Shown: one piece after another, positions 8,152 to 18,794 of the stretch | Numbering within the stretch: the first letter of the stretch is position 1 | Layout of the letters: the number at the start of each line of letters is the position of its first letter | Origin: Xenorhabdus lircayensis | GTDB taxonomy: Bacteria; Pseudomonadota; Gammaproteobacteria; Enterobacterales; Enterobacteriaceae | NCBI RefSeq assembly: GCF_016306625.1 | Contig: NZ_JACOII010000061.1 | Span: 1 to 60,342 of the forward strand | Length of the DNA: 60,342 nt | Direction: 5' to 3' | Made by a program: the position numbers and the translations under genes | The notes under the pieces: model-generated | Database searches by the model: none | What the model was told of the DNA's origin: nothing | The model's input: only the letters and a program-made list of their open reading frames with translations

Positions 8152-8805
8152 ATGTCAGAACATAATGAAACGGCTATCGCAGAACTACGCCGCGAATATA
8201 TACGTGGTGGGTTAAGGCGAAAAGATCTTACTGAAGAACCGATTGAGCTTTTTGAGAGTTGGTTAAAGCAGGCTTGTGAAGCTAAACTCAGCGATCCGAC
8301 GGCGATGTGTATTGCTACAGTGGATGAGCAAGGCCAGCCCTATCAGCGCATTGTTTTATTAAAACATTTTGACGCTCACAGCCTAGTTTTTTATACCAAT
8401 CTTGGTAGTCGCAAGGCGAAGCATCTGGCTCAGAATAATCGGATCAGTCTCCACTTCCCATGGTATCAATTGGAGCGGCAGGTCAGTTTTCTCGGTAAGG
8501 CTGTGCGATTGTCTCCTACTGAGGTAGTGAAATATTTCCATAGTCGTCCAAGAGATAGCCAAATTGCGGCTTGGGCCTCTCAGCAATCTTCACGGGTTTC
8601 TGCCAGAGGAATTTTGGAAGGAAAGTTTTTGGAGTTAAAACAGAAATTCCAGAATGGTGAAGTTCCTTTGCCCAGTTTCTGGGGAGGATTCAGAGTCGAA
8701 TTTGATTCGGTGGAATTCTGGCAGGGAGGTGCTCATCGTCTTCATGATCGTTTTTTGTATCAGCGTGAAGGTAATGAGTGGCATATTGATCGCTTGGCTC
8801 CTTAA
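8152..8805 (+). CDS. pdxH: Pyridoxamine/pyridoxine 5'-phosphate oxidase
   Basis: FMN-dependent oxidase that makes pyridoxal 5'-phosphate from pyridoxine or pyridoxamine 5'-phosphate, the last step of vitamin B6 synthesis and salvage. It has 217 residues against 218 in E. coli. The N-terminal [15 protein letters not shown], the FMN-binding RIVLLKHFD and [22 protein letters not shown], and the C-terminal [14 protein letters not shown] and RLAP ending are all conserved. The start is preceded by a GAG-type site (cgagagttag). Together with pdxY, two genes downstream, it places two B6 genes around tyrS, as in E. coli. Confidence 0.97.
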   Translation: MSEHNETAIAELRREYIRGGLRRKDLTEEPIELFESWLKQACEAKLSDPTAMCIATVDEQGQPYQRIVLLKHFDAHSLVFYTNLGSRKAKHLAQNNRISLHFPWYQLERQVSFLGKAVRLSPTEVVKYFHSRPRDSQIAAWASQQSSRVSARGILEGKFLELKQKFQNGEVPLPSFWGGFRVEFDSVEFWQGGAHRLHDRFLYQREGNEWHIDRLAP

Positions 8806-8843
8806 CAACACAACGCCCAATACAGAATGCCCTATACCGAGTG

Positions 8844-8902
8844 ATACCTAATTACTTTCAAATTACAGCCAATAAAGTAGTGACTTGAAAGATGGGGGTA
8901 TA
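8844..8902. repeat. Short palindromic intergenic repeat, copy 1
   Basis: About 59 bases whose ends form an imperfect inverted repeat: tacctaattactttcaaatt against gacttgaaagatgggggta. It is related to the copy at 8981-9037 and to the degenerate copy at 59285. Such tacccaatagatttcaagt...acttgaaagatg...ggta elements are abundant intergenic repeats in Photorhabdus and Xenorhabdus (known style; identity inferred). Confidence 0.65.
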
Positions 8903-8980
8903 ATTACCGTTTTTAATACTGGCACTTATATTACTGGCGTTTTATGCTATAGCCCGCGATTTATAACGAGATATTTATAA

Positions 8981-9037
8981 TACCCAATAGATTTCAAGTT
9001 ACAGCCAACAGAGCAGCAACTTGAAAGATGAAAGGTA
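8981..9037. repeat. Short palindromic intergenic repeat, copy 2
   Basis: Better preserved copy: tacccaatagatttcaagtt on the left and aacttgaaagatgaaaggta on the right, about 17 bases apart. It lies in the tyrS leader and provides the upstream in-frame ATG (9028) that makes tyrS look 17 codons longer. Confidence 0.72.
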
Positions 9038-9078
9038 TATATATTATAGGTAAAGTATACAAACCGATGGAGTCATTG

Positions 9079-10350
9079 ATGTCTAGCAATAACCTGATTA
9101 AACAACTGCAAGAGCGGGGCCTTGTTGCCCAGGTAACGGATGAAGAGGCGTTAGCTGAGAGACTGGCGCAAGGTCCGGTTTCTCTCTATTGTGGCTTTGA
9201 TCCTACCGCCGACAGCTTGCATTTGGGCCATCTGGTTCCCTTGCTGTGTTTAAAACGATTCCAACTTGCTGGGCATAAGCCTATTGCGTTGGTCGGTGGT
9301 GCGACAGGTTTGATTGGCGATCCAAGCTTTAAAGCAACTGAACGCAAATTAAATACAGAAGAAACCGTCAAAGAGTGGGTTGAAAGAATTCGCAAGCAGG
9401 TTTCGCCATTCCTCAGTTTTGATGGTGAAAATGGGGCGGAGTTAGCCAATAACTATGAGTGGTTTGGTGAAATGGATGTGCTGGCTTTCCTGCGTGATAT
9501 TGGTAAGCACTTTTCCGTTAACCAGATGATCAACAAAGAAGCGGTGAAACAGCGCCTGAATCGTGATGATGTCGGTATTTCATACACTGAGTTTTCTTAT
9601 AACCTGTTGCAGTCATATGACTTTGCAAACCTGAATGGAAAATACGGTGTTGAATTACAGATTGGTGGTTCAGACCAATGGGGCAATATTACTTCAGGTA
9701 TTGATTTGACTCGTCGCTTACACCAGAAACAAGTGTTTGGTATGACAGTGCCACTGATCACTAAATCAGATGGAACTAAATTCGGTAAGACAGAGGGTGG
9801 GGCAGTTTGGTTGGACCCGAAGAAAACAAGCCCATACAAATTTTACCAATTCTGGATTAACACAGCAGATGCAGATGTTTACCGTTTCCTGAAATTCTTT
9901 ACTTTTATGGACATTGAAGAAATTAATGCATTGGAAGAAGAAGATAAGAACAGCGGTAAAGCTCCACGTGCCCAATATGTATTGGCAGAGCAAGTCACCG
10001 GTATGGTGCATGGCGAAGTAGGTCTTGCTGCGGCGAAGCGCATCACTGAGAGTTTGTTCTCGGGGATGGTTGCTGATTTGACCGAAGATGATCTGGCACA
10101 ATTGGCCCAAGATGGTATGCCAGCGGTTGAACTTGAAAAAGGGGCTGATTTGCAACAAGCACTGGTCACCGCTGAATTTGTTCCTTCCCGTGGACAGGCG
10201 CGTACCATGATCAGCTCTAATGCGGTTTCGATCAATGGTGAAAAACAATCCGAGCCTATGTATGTGTTTGCGGATGGCGATCGTTTGTTTGGGCGTTATA
10301 CCTTGTTACGTCGCGGTAAAAAGCATTATTGCCTTATTAACTGGAAATAA
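9079..10350 (+). CDS. tyrS: Tyrosyl-tRNA synthetase
   Basis: Charges tRNA-Tyr with tyrosine in the cytoplasm; class I synthetase, 423 residues (E. coli 424). The Rossmann catalytic domain carries the HIGH-type motif HLGHL (48-52) and the KMSKS-type loop KFGKT (234-238); GGSDQWGNI for tyrosine recognition is present. A C-terminal S4-like RNA-binding domain ends the protein ([19 protein letters not shown]). The ATG at 9079 has a GGAG site seven bases upstream and gives the family start [14 protein letters not shown]. The in-frame ATG at 9028 falls inside a palindromic repeat and is not used here. A hairpin follows the stop. Confidence 0.97.
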   Translation: MSSNNLIKQLQERGLVAQVTDEEALAERLAQGPVSLYCGFDPTADSLHLGHLVPLLCLKRFQLAGHKPIALVGGATGLIGDPSFKATERKLNTEETVKEWVERIRKQVSPFLSFDGENGAELANNYEWFGEMDVLAFLRDIGKHFSVNQMINKEAVKQRLNRDDVGISYTEFSYNLLQSYDFANLNGKYGVELQIGGSDQWGNITSGIDLTRRLHQKQVFGMTVPLITKSDGTKFGKTEGGAVWLDPKKTSPYKFYQFWINTADADVYRFLKFFTFMDIEEINALEEEDKNSGKAPRAQYVLAEQVTGMVHGEVGLAAAKRITESLFSGMVADLTEDDLAQLAQDGMPAVELEKGADLQQALVTAEFVPSRGQARTMISSNAVSINGEKQSEPMYVFADGDRLFGRYTLLRRGKKHYCLINWK

Positions 10351-10366
10351 TCCATAAAGGTGATTC

Positions 10367-10394
10367 TTAAGGGCAACAGTAATGTTGCCCTTAA
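10367..10394 (+). terminator. Hairpin after tyrS
   Basis: Perfect 11-base-pair stem, ttaagggcaac (10367-10377) with gttgcccttaa (10384-10394), six-base loop, 17 bases past the tyrS stop. No U-run follows, so it may terminate weakly or protect the 3' end. Confidence 0.6.
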
Positions 10395-10458
10395 AGTATC
10401 TGACACCTTTATAAATATAAGTTATCCATGAATATAAAATAATAAACTAGGCCTTATC

Positions 10459-11337
10459 ATGAAACATGTTCTTTCAATTCAGTCTCATGTTGTCTTTGGT
10501 CACGCGGGGAACAGCGCGGCTGTTTTTCCAATGCGTCGTATGGGAGTGAACGTATGGCCATTAAATACGGTTCAGTTTTCTAATCATACCCAATATCCTC
10601 AATGGCGTGGTTGTGTGATGCCACCAGAACATTTGACTGAAATTGCGCAGGGAATTGGTGAAATTAATAAATTAGCATCCTGTGATGCAGTATTGAGTGG
10701 TTATATTGGTTCTGCGGAGCAGGGAAATTATATCCTTGATATCGTGAAGCAGGTTAAGAAAGCTAATCCTGAAGCGTGGTATTTCTGTGATCCTGTAATG
10801 GGACACCCAGAAAAAGGATGTATTGTCGCACCAGGTGTTGCTGAATTCTTCTGTGAAAAAGCATTGCCTGCCAGTGATATGATTGCACCTAATTTATTGG
10901 AGCTTGAAACACTGACGATGCGGAAAATTGAAAATGTAGAACAAGCTATATCCGCAGCTCGTGAGTTATGTGAAAAAGGTTCTAAAATTGTATTAGTTAA
11001 GCACTTGAGTCGTGCAGGTTATCGAGTAGATTGTTTTGAAATGCTTCTGGTGACTAAAGAACACAGTTGGCATATCAGCCGCCCATTGATTGACACGGGG
11101 ACACGTCAGCCAGTTGGTGTCGGTGATTTAACGAGTGGTTTATTCCTCGTCAATCTATTGAAAAGCCCATCTTTGACAAATGTAGCATTACAAGCTGCGT
11201 TAGAACATATCACCGCGGCAGTTTATGAAGTCATGTTGGAAACACAAAAGAGTGAGGAGTTTGAATTACAGCTTGTTGCTGCTCAAGATAAGATGGTTAC
11301 ACCAGAGCATCAATTTAATGCTGTACAAATAGACTGA
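10459..11337 (+). CDS. pdxY: Pyridoxal kinase PdxY
   Basis: ATP-dependent kinase of the ribokinase superfamily that phosphorylates pyridoxal in B6 salvage. It has 292 residues (E. coli 287). The substrate loop [19 protein letters not shown], the [14 protein letters not shown] segment, the ATP-site region [10 protein letters not shown] and the anion-hole [10 protein letters not shown] with its catalytic aspartate are present. Position after tyrS matches E. coli. No strong ribosome site is seen before the ATG (aggccttatc only), so translation may be modest. The five extra C-terminal residues are unremarkable. Confidence 0.96.
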   Translation: MKHVLSIQSHVVFGHAGNSAAVFPMRRMGVNVWPLNTVQFSNHTQYPQWRGCVMPPEHLTEIAQGIGEINKLASCDAVLSGYIGSAEQGNYILDIVKQVKKANPEAWYFCDPVMGHPEKGCIVAPGVAEFFCEKALPASDMIAPNLLELETLTMRKIENVEQAISAARELCEKGSKIVLVKHLSRAGYRVDCFEMLLVTKEHSWHISRPLIDTGTRQPVGVGDLTSGLFLVNLLKSPSLTNVALQAALEHITAAVYEVMLETQKSEEFELQLVAAQDKMVTPEHQFNAVQID

Positions 11338-11361
11338 CGCTCAAGACTTTCAGTGAAATTA

Positions 11362-11414
11362 TGCTTCCGGTAGCCTTTGATGTGTTGAATTACTGAATTG
11401 GTTTACCGGAAGCA
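11362..11414. terminator. Long-loop hairpin between pdxY and gstA
   Basis: The arms tgcttccggta (11362-11372) and taccggaagca (11404-11414) are perfect complements separated by 31 bases. It sits between convergent pdxY and gstA and may serve both, though neither side has a good U-run. Confidence 0.45.
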
Positions 11415-11427
11415 GCCGCTGCTAGAT

Positions 11428-12036
11428 TTAAATTATCCCTTCTGCTTTCAAAGCATCATGAACATGTGGGCGTTGCTTAATTTTTTGTAAATAAACACTT
11501 AAATGTCTTAATTTGGATGTATCCAGTTTGATGCTAGGCATCCAAGTGCAGGTGGTGAATAGATAAGCATCTGCTACCGTAAAATGATCACCTGCGATAT
11601 GTGATTGTTTTGATAAAATACCATCAAGGTAAGTCAATTTCCCCAGCAATTTATTCCGAACAGTAGAACGATAACTTTCTGGTGTCGCCATTATGGGAGA
11701 GAATGCCCAAAAGCTTTGGTGTATTTCGCTGGCGATATAATTTAACCATTCGATTTGATGATAACGTTCTAAAGTCCCGGCTGGCGCTATTAACTTCCTA
11801 TCTAATTTCTTATCAGCTATATATTGAACAATAGCCGGGCCTTCCGTGAGAATGTCCTCATTATTGAGTACCAGAGCTGGAACTTGCCCTTTGGGGTTAA
11901 TTTTGAGGAAGTCGTCGCCACTTTCTGTGGTTTTATTTTTCAAATCTACCTTGATGAGACTGAAATCTAGCCCAGTTTCACGGAGGATAATGTGTGGGGA
12001 GAGTGAGCAAGCACCCGGCGTATAATATAGTTTCAT
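11428..12036 (-). CDS. gstA: Glutathione S-transferase
   Basis: Cytosolic transferase that conjugates glutathione to electrophiles, beta-class-like. It has 202 residues, as in E. coli GstA (201). The thioredoxin-like N-terminal domain begins [16 protein letters not shown], with the beta-class cysteine at position 10; NPKGQVPAL carries the cis-proline and [12 protein letters not shown] the glutathione-binding turn. The C-terminal helical domain has the [10 protein letters not shown] motif. The ATG at 12036 follows a cggagcaac site; the frame extends 24 codons upstream, but that part has no family match. It is at the E. coli position after pdxY. Confidence 0.94.
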   Translation of the reverse strand: MKLYYTPGACSLSPHIILRETGLDFSLIKVDLKNKTTESGDDFLKINPKGQVPALVLNNEDILTEGPAIVQYIADKKLDRKLIAPAGTLERYHQIEWLNYIASEIHQSFWAFSPIMATPESYRSTVRNKLLGKLTYLDGILSKQSHIAGDHFTVADAYLFTTCTWMPSIKLDTSKLRHLSVYLQKIKQRPHVHDALKAEGII

Positions 12037-12227
12037 ATGTTGCTCCGTAATCAAAATTTTTAATATAGGGATGCAATAGAACGAAATTAATTGGTAATAG
12101 ATTGTCAACTGTATCTACTTTAGCTGCACTTCAAATAAAAAAATAGTCAAATGCTTAGATGGTGTGAAGGAGGCACGATGATGTGAAAAATAAATTGATG
12201 CAAAGGGATGCAGAAGATAGAAAAGAA

Positions 12228-12262
12228 ATAGCCCCAATCATAAAGGTATAAGCTGGGGCTAT
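12228..12262 (-). terminator. Terminator of fabI
   Basis: Stem atagcccca (12228-12236) with tggggctat (12254-12262), followed on the minus strand by a U-rich tract. It lies 20 bases past the fabI stop. Confidence 0.75.
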
Positions 12263-12282
12263 CTTAATATATCAATGAGCTA

Positions 12283-13071
12283 TTATTTTAATTCTAACTC
12301 ATTCATGGCAGCGATGCTGAAACCACCGTCAACGTGCAGGATCTCACCTGTAACTCCACCAGCCAGATCAGAGCACAAGAATGTAGCAGCATTACCAACG
12401 TCTTCTGTTGTTACAGTGCGGCGAATTGGTGTAACTGCTTCACAGTGTGCCAGCATTTTACGGAAGTCTTTGATACCAGATGCCGCAAGAGTACGGATTG
12501 GGCCCGCAGAGATACCGTTAACGCGAACACCTTCAGCACCCATTGCATTAGCCATATAACGCACATTCGCTTCCAGAGAAGCTTTCGCCAGACCCATTAC
12601 GTTATAGTTAGGGATCGCACGTTCTGCACCTAGGTAGCTCAAGGTAAGCAGGGCAGATTTAGGATTCAGCATCTCACGGCATGCTTTTGCCATCGCGACG
12701 AAACTGTATGCGCTGATATCATGTGCAATTTTGAAACCTTCACGATTGACGGCATTAACATAATCACCATCAAGCTGATCAGCGGGTGCATAGCCGATAG
12801 AGTGAACGAAGCCATCGAATTTAGGCCATACTTTACCCAGTTCAACGAACAATGCCTCGATACTTTCATCTTCAGCCACGTCGCATGGCAGAACGATATT
12901 CGAATTCAGTGATGCGGCGAATTCTTCGACACGAGGTTTCAACTTGTCATTTTGGTAGGTAAAAGCCAGTTCAGCTCCTTGATCGTGCATTGCCTTGGCA
13001 ATTCCATAAGCGATAGACAGTTTGCTGGCGACGCCAGTAATGAGAATGCGCTTGCCGGTCATGAAACCCAT
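12283..13071 (-). CDS. fabI: Enoyl-[acyl-carrier-protein] reductase (NADH)
   Basis: Last reductive step of fatty-acid elongation, reducing trans-2-enoyl-ACP with NADH; an essential short-chain dehydrogenase and the target of triclosan. It has 262 residues, the E. coli length. The nucleotide-binding [11 protein letters not shown] motif is at 13-23 and the catalytic Tyr146, Tyr156 and Lys163 ([11 protein letters not shown]) are at the E. coli positions. Gly93, where the best-known triclosan-resistance substitution occurs, is the normal glycine. The ATG at 13071 has an aaggat site; a frame extension upstream reads through a tandem repeat and is not part of the protein. Confidence 0.97.
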   Translation of the reverse strand: MGFMTGKRILITGVASKLSIAYGIAKAMHDQGAELAFTYQNDKLKPRVEEFAASLNSNIVLPCDVAEDESIEALFVELGKVWPKFDGFVHSIGYAPADQLDGDYVNAVNREGFKIAHDISAYSFVAMAKACREMLNPKSALLTLSYLGAERAIPNYNVMGLAKASLEANVRYMANAMGAEGVRVNGISAGPIRTLAASGIKDFRKMLAHCEAVTPIRRTVTTEDVGNAATFLCSDLAGGVTGEILHVDGGFSIAAMNELELK

Positions 13072-13095
13072 AGCAGTATCCTTATTGTTCTTTAA

Positions 13096-13133
13096 GTGAT
13101 CAAAATAGTTCTTTGTGATCAAAATAGTTCTTT
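13096..13133. repeat. Tandem 19-base repeat in the fabI leader
   Basis: gtgatcaaaatagttcttt occurs twice head to tail (13096-13114 and 13115-13133), with decayed half copies on both sides (attgttcttt near 13085 and gcggtcaaa near 13134). It lies 25-60 bases upstream of the fabI start, in the transcribed leader or promoter. It looks like a recent slippage duplication. Confidence 0.7.
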
Positions 13134-13299
13134 GCGGTCAAACACCAATAGTCATGGAGTAACAAAAATAATAAATATTCCCAGCATGATTACGGTGCCT
13201 ATTGTGAATAAACGGAGACGATTCTACCACGCCGGAGAGAAATGTGGTGAGTTTCCCATGCTGTTCCGATCAGTGAATAAAATACATCCAGTTAAAATA

Positions 13300-14109
13300 T
13301 TAAGTGATATCCTGCCGCCACGCTTCAGCGGACAAAGCTTCACCAAAATGGCTGGCGATCAACTTGCGTGTAATATCATGCAGTGGAGAAGCCAGTACTT
13401 CTGCTGTATTACCACGCTCGACAACGTCTCCTTGATGCATCACCAGTACTTGATCACTGATATGTTTCATCATACCGAGATGTTGAGTGACATAGATATA
13501 AGAAATACCGTGTTTTTCCTGTAACTCCAGCATCAAGTTGATGATTTGGGAGCGCATCGACATATCAAGGGAAGCCAATGCTTCGTCTGCGACAATGATT
13601 TGTGGTTGCAATATCAAGGCTCGTGCCAAAGCCACGCGCTGCTTTTGTCCTGATGCGAGCATGTGTGGATAATAGTTGGCATGATCTGGCAGTAAACCAA
13701 CCTGACGTAATGTCTGGTTGATTCGTTTTTCCCGCTCGGAAGGGGACAACTCTGTATTCAGGATTAATGGCATATCCAAGATCTGACCAATACGCTGGCG
13801 AGGATTCAATGAAGTACTGGGATCCTGAAAAATCATGCGAATGCGCTGGCTGCGATAGCTGTAATCCCCATAAGTCAATTTATGACTGTTAATCAGAATT
13901 TCACCTGATGTTGGTTCAATCACTCCCGATAGCATTCTTGCCAGTGTGGATTTACCGGAGCCATTTGCACCAATGATGGCCAGTGTTTTTTTAGGTTGCA
14001 ATATAAAGCTCACGGGTTTTACGGCGTCAAGATGGTGACGGCGAAATAGTCCGGTTTGATAGCGGAATGTTTTCGTCAGGTTTTTGACTTCCAATAATGT
14101 CTCAACCAA
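13300..14109 (-). CDS. sapF: Sap ABC transporter ATP-binding protein SapF
   Basis: Second ATPase of the SapABCDF inner-membrane ABC transporter, linked to antimicrobial-peptide resistance and potassium uptake, and in E. coli SapBCDF to putrescine export. The product has 269 residues (E. coli 268). Walker A GANGSGKST is at about 48-56; the signature position reads LASGQKQRVALARAL, and Walker B is IIVADEALASLD. The signature begins ASGQ rather than the consensus LSGGQ, as in other SapF proteins. It is the last gene of the operon, three bases after sapD. Confidence 0.95.
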   Translation of the reverse strand: MVETLLEVKNLTKTFRYQTGLFRRHHLDAVKPVSFILQPKKTLAIIGANGSGKSTLARMLSGVIEPTSGEILINSHKLTYGDYSYRSQRIRMIFQDPSTSLNPRQRIGQILDMPLILNTELSPSEREKRINQTLRQVGLLPDHANYYPHMLASGQKQRVALARALILQPQIIVADEALASLDMSMRSQIINLMLELQEKHGISYIYVTQHLGMMKHISDQVLVMHQGDVVERGNTAEVLASPLHDITRKLIASHFGEALSAEAWRQDIT

Positions 14110-14112
14110 TTA

Positions 14113-15102
14113 TTATTCCTCCATATTCAAGGGGAAATGGCAGGCGAATGCATGGTTCTTAATCACTCGTAACCGTGGGGTTTCAATACAGGTTTTCTGA
14201 GCATAGGGACAACGTGGCCCCAAACGACATCCTATCGGAAGATGTTCCAATGATGGTATAGCTCCGGGCAGCGTATTGAGCCGACTCTTATGCGGTAACG
14301 GGCTACCAAAATCAGGAATTGAGCGAATCAGAGCCTGCGTATAGGGATGATAAGGTGTCACCAGCAATTCATCTGGTGTAGCACTCTCCACTGTTTGGCC
14401 GCAATATAGCACATTGATGCGTTTGACCAGCTTGCTCATCATTTGCAGATCATGACTGATTAGCAGGATTGTCATGTTGTTGTTCTGATTTAAGCTCGAC
14501 AGCAAACGGAATATCTGGGCTTGTGTGGTTGGCTCCATTGCATTGGTTGGTTCATCTGCAATCAACAGTCGTGGCTGATTGGCAAGAGCAATGGCAATCA
14601 TCACTTTTTGACATTCACCTTCGGTTAATTCATAAGGGTAACAGTGCATGATGTCATAGTGATCTTTAATACCAACGCGATGCAGCAGCTCAATTGCACG
14701 GCGTTTCCGCCAATTAAATCTTTGCCACCAACGGCCTTTATACGTCCATCCTGGAATAGCTTGAATAAGCTGTTTACCAATGTTTTCTGATGGATCGAGA
14801 CATGATTGTGGTTCCTGGAAAATCATTGAGATATTGTGACCAATCACTTTACGGCGTTGCCGTGGTGTCAGGCGCAACAAATCAATATCGTTGAAGCGAA
14901 AACGATCGGCGGTAACATTAAGGTTATCCTTTGTAACGCCACATATCGCTTTGGCAATTAAGCTCTTACCTGACCCTGATTCGCCAGCCAACCCGAGTAT
15001 TTCACCTTCTGTCAGTGAAATACTCATACGGTCAACGGCTTTGAAGGGGCCTTCTGCCGTCATGAATTCAATGGTAAGGTTTCGAATATCGAGCAATGGC
15101 AT
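14113..15102 (-). CDS. sapD: Sap ABC transporter ATP-binding protein SapD
   Basis: First ATPase of the Sap transporter, 329 residues (E. coli 330). Walker [10 protein letters not shown] is near 40-48, Walker B is [13 protein letters not shown], and the C-terminal oligopeptide-transporter signature [15 protein letters not shown] contains the cysteine cluster common to Dpp/Opp ATPases. At the usual signature position it reads LTEGECQKV instead of LSGGQ, as in E. coli SapD. In enterics SapD also supports Trk potassium uptake. Its start overlaps the sapC stop by one base, so translation is likely coupled. Confidence 0.95.
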   Translation of the reverse strand: MPLLDIRNLTIEFMTAEGPFKAVDRMSISLTEGEILGLAGESGSGKSLIAKAICGVTKDNLNVTADRFRFNDIDLLRLTPRQRRKVIGHNISMIFQEPQSCLDPSENIGKQLIQAIPGWTYKGRWWQRFNWRKRRAIELLHRVGIKDHYDIMHCYPYELTEGECQKVMIAIALANQPRLLIADEPTNAMEPTTQAQIFRLLSSLNQNNNMTILLISHDLQMMSKLVKRINVLYCGQTVESATPDELLVTPYHPYTQALIRSIPDFGSPLPHKSRLNTLPGAIPSLEHLPIGCRLGPRCPYAQKTCIETPRLRVIKNHAFACHFPLNMEE

Positions 15103-15989
15103 TATTCGACTCCTGCGTTAATGGCGCGGTGAAGGCCGTCACCCAGTAAGTTAACCAGCAGGACGCTCAACATAATCGCGGCTCCGGGTAGCATAACGGT
15201 CCATGGTGCAGCATAGATCAATTCCAATGAATCTCCCAGCATGGCTCCCCATTCGGGTGATGGCAGTTGTGCACCAAGATCAAGGAACCCCAACGCAGCG
15301 ATATCAAGGATAGCGATAGAGAGTGCGCGGGTTAGCTCGCTGACTATCACCGCAGTGATATTAGGAAAAACAGCATAGCGTAAAATATGATAATTTGAAG
15401 CGCCATCCAAGCGTGCAGCAATAATATACTCTTTATCCAGCTCATCATGCACAGCAGTATAAATAGTGCGTACTATTCTTGGCAGCAATGCCAGCCAAAC
15501 CGCAATCATCGCATGGTGTAGGCTGGCTCCGGCAAAAGCAACAACAATGATGGCCAGCAGCAATGAAGGAATAGAGAGTAAAGTATCGAGAATATGGTTC
15601 AGAACAGCAGATCTCAATCCGTGAGTCATTCCGGCAAGGCTACCAATGATTAACCCTACAATGGCAGCCGCAGCAGTCACAATTAATGCAGTCCCAAATG
15701 TAGAAGACGTGCCAATCAGCAGGCGACTGAAAATATCGCGACCGAGATCGTCGGTTCCAAGGAAAAAAGCGACATTGCCGTGATGTGACCATGACGGCGG
15801 CATAAGGTGATCCATAAATTGCTGATCAAGCCGATACGGAGCGAGTTGGTTTCCCAACAAGCTCAATGCAATTAAAACCAGTACCCCATAAAAGCCAGTC
15901 ATTGCCAATATATCAGCATAGAAAAATCGCCAAATAACTTTCAATGGCGACGGCATTTTCTTTTCTTGGTAAAAGTTATCTAAGGGCAT
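15102..15989 (-). CDS. sapC: Sap ABC transporter permease SapC
   Basis: Inner-membrane permease of the Dpp/Opp type, 295 residues (E. coli 296), with about six membrane segments. The N-terminal segment ([17 protein letters not shown]) is followed by [15 protein letters not shown], a hallmark of the DppC group, and the EAA loop region [25 protein letters not shown], which contacts the ATPases. It overlaps sapB by 14 bases and sapD by one, indicating one translationally coupled operon. Confidence 0.95.
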   Translation of the reverse strand: MPLDNFYQEKKMPSPLKVIWRFFYADILAMTGFYGVLVLIALSLLGNQLAPYRLDQQFMDHLMPPSWSHHGNVAFFLGTDDLGRDIFSRLLIGTSSTFGTALIVTAAAAIVGLIIGSLAGMTHGLRSAVLNHILDTLLSIPSLLLAIIVVAFAGASLHHAMIAVWLALLPRIVRTIYTAVHDELDKEYIIAARLDGASNYHILRYAVFPNITAVIVSELTRALSIAILDIAALGFLDLGAQLPSPEWGAMLGDSLELIYAAPWTVMLPGAAIMLSVLLVNLLGDGLHRAINAGVE

Positions 15990-16941
15990 ACCATTCCTTA
16001 TGCTTCAGGGGGTTAGCCATCGCTCCAATAATATCTGTCAGCACATTAACTGAAATAACCAACGTTCCTACCACCATGACACCCGCTGAAATTGCGGAAT
16101 AATCCTGCTGGCGAGTGGCGCTGATAAGCCAACGCCCTAAACCAGGCCAGTTAAATACTTGTTCTGTCACCATAGCTAACGTGAGCATGGTTGAAAACTG
16201 CAATCCCAGTTTGGGAATAATGGGAGGCAAAGCATTATGCAGCAGGTGGCGGCGAATGATTGTCAGCCGTGACAAACCGCGTGTTGCCGCTGATTTAATA
16301 TAGTTTGCAGCTGATATTTCCTCGGCACTGTTACGCATCAAACGAATGACTTCGGTAGTGGGGGCAACGGCCAGAGTGATAACAGGCAGAATCATGTGCA
16401 GAATAACGCTCATGATCATCTCATTGCGATAAGGTGACTTTGACAGCCAGGCATCAATCAGTGCAGAACCAGTCACAGGCTCCATTCGATAGAGTAAATC
16501 AAATCGCCCTGAAACGGGCAGCCATCCCAAGTGGAGCGAAAAGAGCAGGGTTAGCAGCAGAGCCAGCCAGAAAACAGGGATGGAAAAACCACACAGGGCA
16601 AACGTGCTGATAATGGTATCTACCTTTTTGTTGCGCCAGACACCGGCGATAATTCCAAGAGGGATACCGATTAACAACGCCATGGAAAAAGAGAGAATGC
16701 AAAGCTCCATCGTTGCAGGGAGAACTTCGTATAGTTGTTCAATAATCCGCTCACCATTTATTCTGGAAATGCCAAAATCCCATTGGAGTAGGCTACGGAA
16801 ATAGAATACATAGGCATCTGTCAGCGATGCACCACTTAAGGTGCCATGAGGTGTGAAGTACATCAGGCTGAAACTGATTAATGAAAGAAAAAATAACGTC
16901 ACAACCAGAAGCAGCAAACGACGCAGGATATAAATAATCAT
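15976..16941 (-). CDS. sapB: Sap ABC transporter permease SapB
   Basis: Inner-membrane permease partner of SapC, 321 residues as in E. coli. It has an N-terminal membrane helix ([22 protein letters not shown]) and several further segments. The EAA-type loop reads [30 protein letters not shown], and [27 protein letters not shown] is typical of DppB-type permeases. It overlaps sapA by four bases (ATGA type). Confidence 0.95.
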   Translation of the reverse strand: MIIYILRRLLLLVVTLFFLSLISFSLMYFTPHGTLSGASLTDAYVFYFRSLLQWDFGISRINGERIIEQLYEVLPATMELCILSFSMALLIGIPLGIIAGVWRNKKVDTIISTFALCGFSIPVFWLALLLTLLFSLHLGWLPVSGRFDLLYRMEPVTGSALIDAWLSKSPYRNEMIMSVILHMILPVITLAVAPTTEVIRLMRNSAEEISAANYIKSAATRGLSRLTIIRRHLLHNALPPIIPKLGLQFSTMLTLAMVTEQVFNWPGLGRWLISATRQQDYSAISAGVMVVGTLVISVNVLTDIIGAMANPLKHKEWYALR

Positions 16942-18653
16942 TTGCTTCCCTTTTTATTTTCATCAGGAACGGAGGCTTCCTGTTCGCGGTAAACTCCACC
17001 AAAGGAGCTGTTACCAAACGGGCTCAGTACCAATCCCCTAATGTTATAACGAAATATCTGCAAGCGCATCGAATAAGCTAATGGTAATACAGGTAATTGC
17101 TGCGCGAGGATTTCTTGTGCGACTTGATAATCTTTGATGCGTGATGCCAGCTGCTGGTTTAATAAAGCCTGATGAAGTGCATCATCAAAAGCCGGATAAC
17201 ACCAACGGCTCAGGTTAGTTTGGGAGGAGATCGCGGCACAACTCAGTAACGGGCGGAAAAAACTATCGGGATCATTGCTATCAGTAGACCAGCCAGCCAG
17301 TGTCATGTCGTGGGTCTTATCCATCAGCTGATTTTCCTGAAAACGACCTTCGACGGGGCGAATCGACATCTTTATTCCGACTTGCGCCAAATCTGCCTGA
17401 ATGAGCTCTGCCATTTTCAGAGGACTTGGATTATAGGATTGTGACGCAGTTGGAACCCATAAAGTTAATTCCAATCCGTTTAATCCCAGTTCATTTAACA
17501 TCTTGTGGGCTTTTTCTGGATTGTATTCGGTGACTTCAGCTCGATTATCATACGCCCATGATGCGCGTGGTAATATCGAGGCTGCTGTTTCAGCCGTACC
17601 ATAATAAATGGATTTCATCAGACGTTGGTTATTGATGGCATAAGCAATGGCTTGACGAACTTCCAGCTTATCCAGTGGTGGTTTGCTGGTATTAAATGCA
17701 AGATAAGCAATATTCATGCCGGAGCGTAATGTCTGACGCAGGTTTGGGTCATCCTGCAAAATATTCCACTGGTTGGCATCAGGATAGGCCAGCACATCGC
17801 ATTCACCCGTGAGCAGTTTTGAGATTCTGCCTGTACCACCGGCTCCAGTATCTATCACAATCTGCTCCATGCTTGGTCTGCCTTTCCAATATTTATCATG
17901 GCGAACAAGGCGGATAAATTGTCCCATCTGATAATCTTCCAACATGAATGGCCCCGTTCCAACGGGTTCCCAGTCTATTTTCTCCTGCCTATTCAGTTGG
18001 TGCAATTTTTCAGCATATTCTTGGGACAGTATAGGCGCATAGTGTGTTGCCAGATGCCAGATAAAGGAAGCATTCGGGGCTTTAAGACGAAATTCGACGG
18101 TATATTTATCGATTTTTCGAATGTCCTGCACTGAATCACCAAATTGCAAACTATCGAAATAGGGATAGTGGCCACCATTGACATCATGATAATAGTGCGT
18201 TTTATCGAAGACTCGGCGGAAGCTGAAAACGACATCATCAGCGTTCATGGTACGGGTTGGTGTAAACCAAGCGGTTGTTTGGAAAGCGACATTATGGAGC
18301 AGGTGAAAACGGTAAGTTGCTCCATTGTCCAGTATTTCCCAGTTAGAAGCCAACTCAGGAACCAAACGATAGGTCAGGGGATCAACCCCCAGCAGGCGAT
18401 TATAAATCTGCGCGGCAAGAGTATCCACGGTCAAGCCGCTGATGCTCATTTGTGGATTAAACGTATTCAGGTTGCCATTAACACAATAAATAAAGCCATT
18501 CTGTCGTAAAGCTGTTGAAATATGGGACAGGTTTTCCGATGTGCTGTTGGGTTTCGATTCTGGAATCGCTTTAATAGGTTCTGGAATAGCGCTCTTGGCC
18601 GCCAAAGCGGGGGCGGACAGCAATAATATAATCCAGTAAATCAAATGGCGCAT
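16938..18653 (-). CDS. sapA: Periplasmic substrate-binding protein SapA
   Basis: Periplasmic binding component of the Sap transporter; in pathogens it binds antimicrobial peptides and haem. The signal peptide is [18 protein letters not shown], cleaved near residue 19. The family-5 solute-binding fold follows (residues about 50-560): [28 protein letters not shown] near the start, and later DANQWNIL and [22 protein letters not shown]. At 571 residues it is longer than E. coli SapA (547), mostly through a proline- and serine-rich stretch just after the signal peptide (about 20-48). It is first in the operon; its promoter must lie in the gap that also carries the RyhB-like RNA. Confidence 0.95.
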   Translation of the reverse strand: MRHLIYWIILLLSAPALAAKSAIPEPIKAIPESKPNSTSENLSHISTALRQNGFIYCVNGNLNTFNPQMSISGLTVDTLAAQIYNRLLGVDPLTYRLVPELASNWEILDNGATYRFHLLHNVAFQTTAWFTPTRTMNADDVVFSFRRVFDKTHYYHDVNGGHYPYFDSLQFGDSVQDIRKIDKYTVEFRLKAPNASFIWHLATHYAPILSQEYAEKLHQLNRQEKIDWEPVGTGPFMLEDYQMGQFIRLVRHDKYWKGRPSMEQIVIDTGAGGTGRISKLLTGECDVLAYPDANQWNILQDDPNLRQTLRSGMNIAYLAFNTSKPPLDKLEVRQAIAYAINNQRLMKSIYYGTAETAASILPRASWAYDNRAEVTEYNPEKAHKMLNELGLNGLELTLWVPTASQSYNPSPLKMAELIQADLAQVGIKMSIRPVEGRFQENQLMDKTHDMTLAGWSTDSNDPDSFFRPLLSCAAISSQTNLSRWCYPAFDDALHQALLNQQLASRIKDYQVAQEILAQQLPVLPLAYSMRLQIFRYNIRGLVLSPFGNSSFGGVYREQEASVPDENKKGSK

Positions 18654-18736
18654 ATAAAAAGCCAGTCATAAAAAGAGTCCGCTATTGTAGCTTAATTAAT
18701 GCTTTTTGCTCAAAAACAACGATCAGATCACGGTAA

Positions 18737-18751
18737 TGAGAAAAATTCTCA
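18737..18751. promoter_or_regulatory. Fur-box-like palindrome 1
   Basis: tgagaaaaattctca matches 12 of 14 defined positions of the Fur consensus TGATAATnATTATCA and is itself a near-perfect palindrome. It is centred about 50 bases upstream of the proposed RyhB start. Confidence 0.65.
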
Positions 18752-18774
18752 ATAAAAAGCTTTACAAATAGAAT

Positions 18775-18789
18775 TGAGAAGTATTATCA
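18775..18789. promoter_or_regulatory. Fur-box-like palindrome 2 overlapping the sRNA -10 region
   Basis: tgagaagtattatca matches 12 of 14 defined positions of the Fur consensus. It overlaps the likely -10 hexamer (tattat, 18782-18787), with a -35-like tttaca at 18761-18766, a good position for repression by Fe-Fur. Confidence 0.72.
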
Positions 18790-18794
18790 TTTGT

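Noticed and set aside
9028-9078. N-terminal extension of TyrS
   Set aside because: It lies partly in a palindromic repeat, and the family start at 9079 has a better ribosome site.
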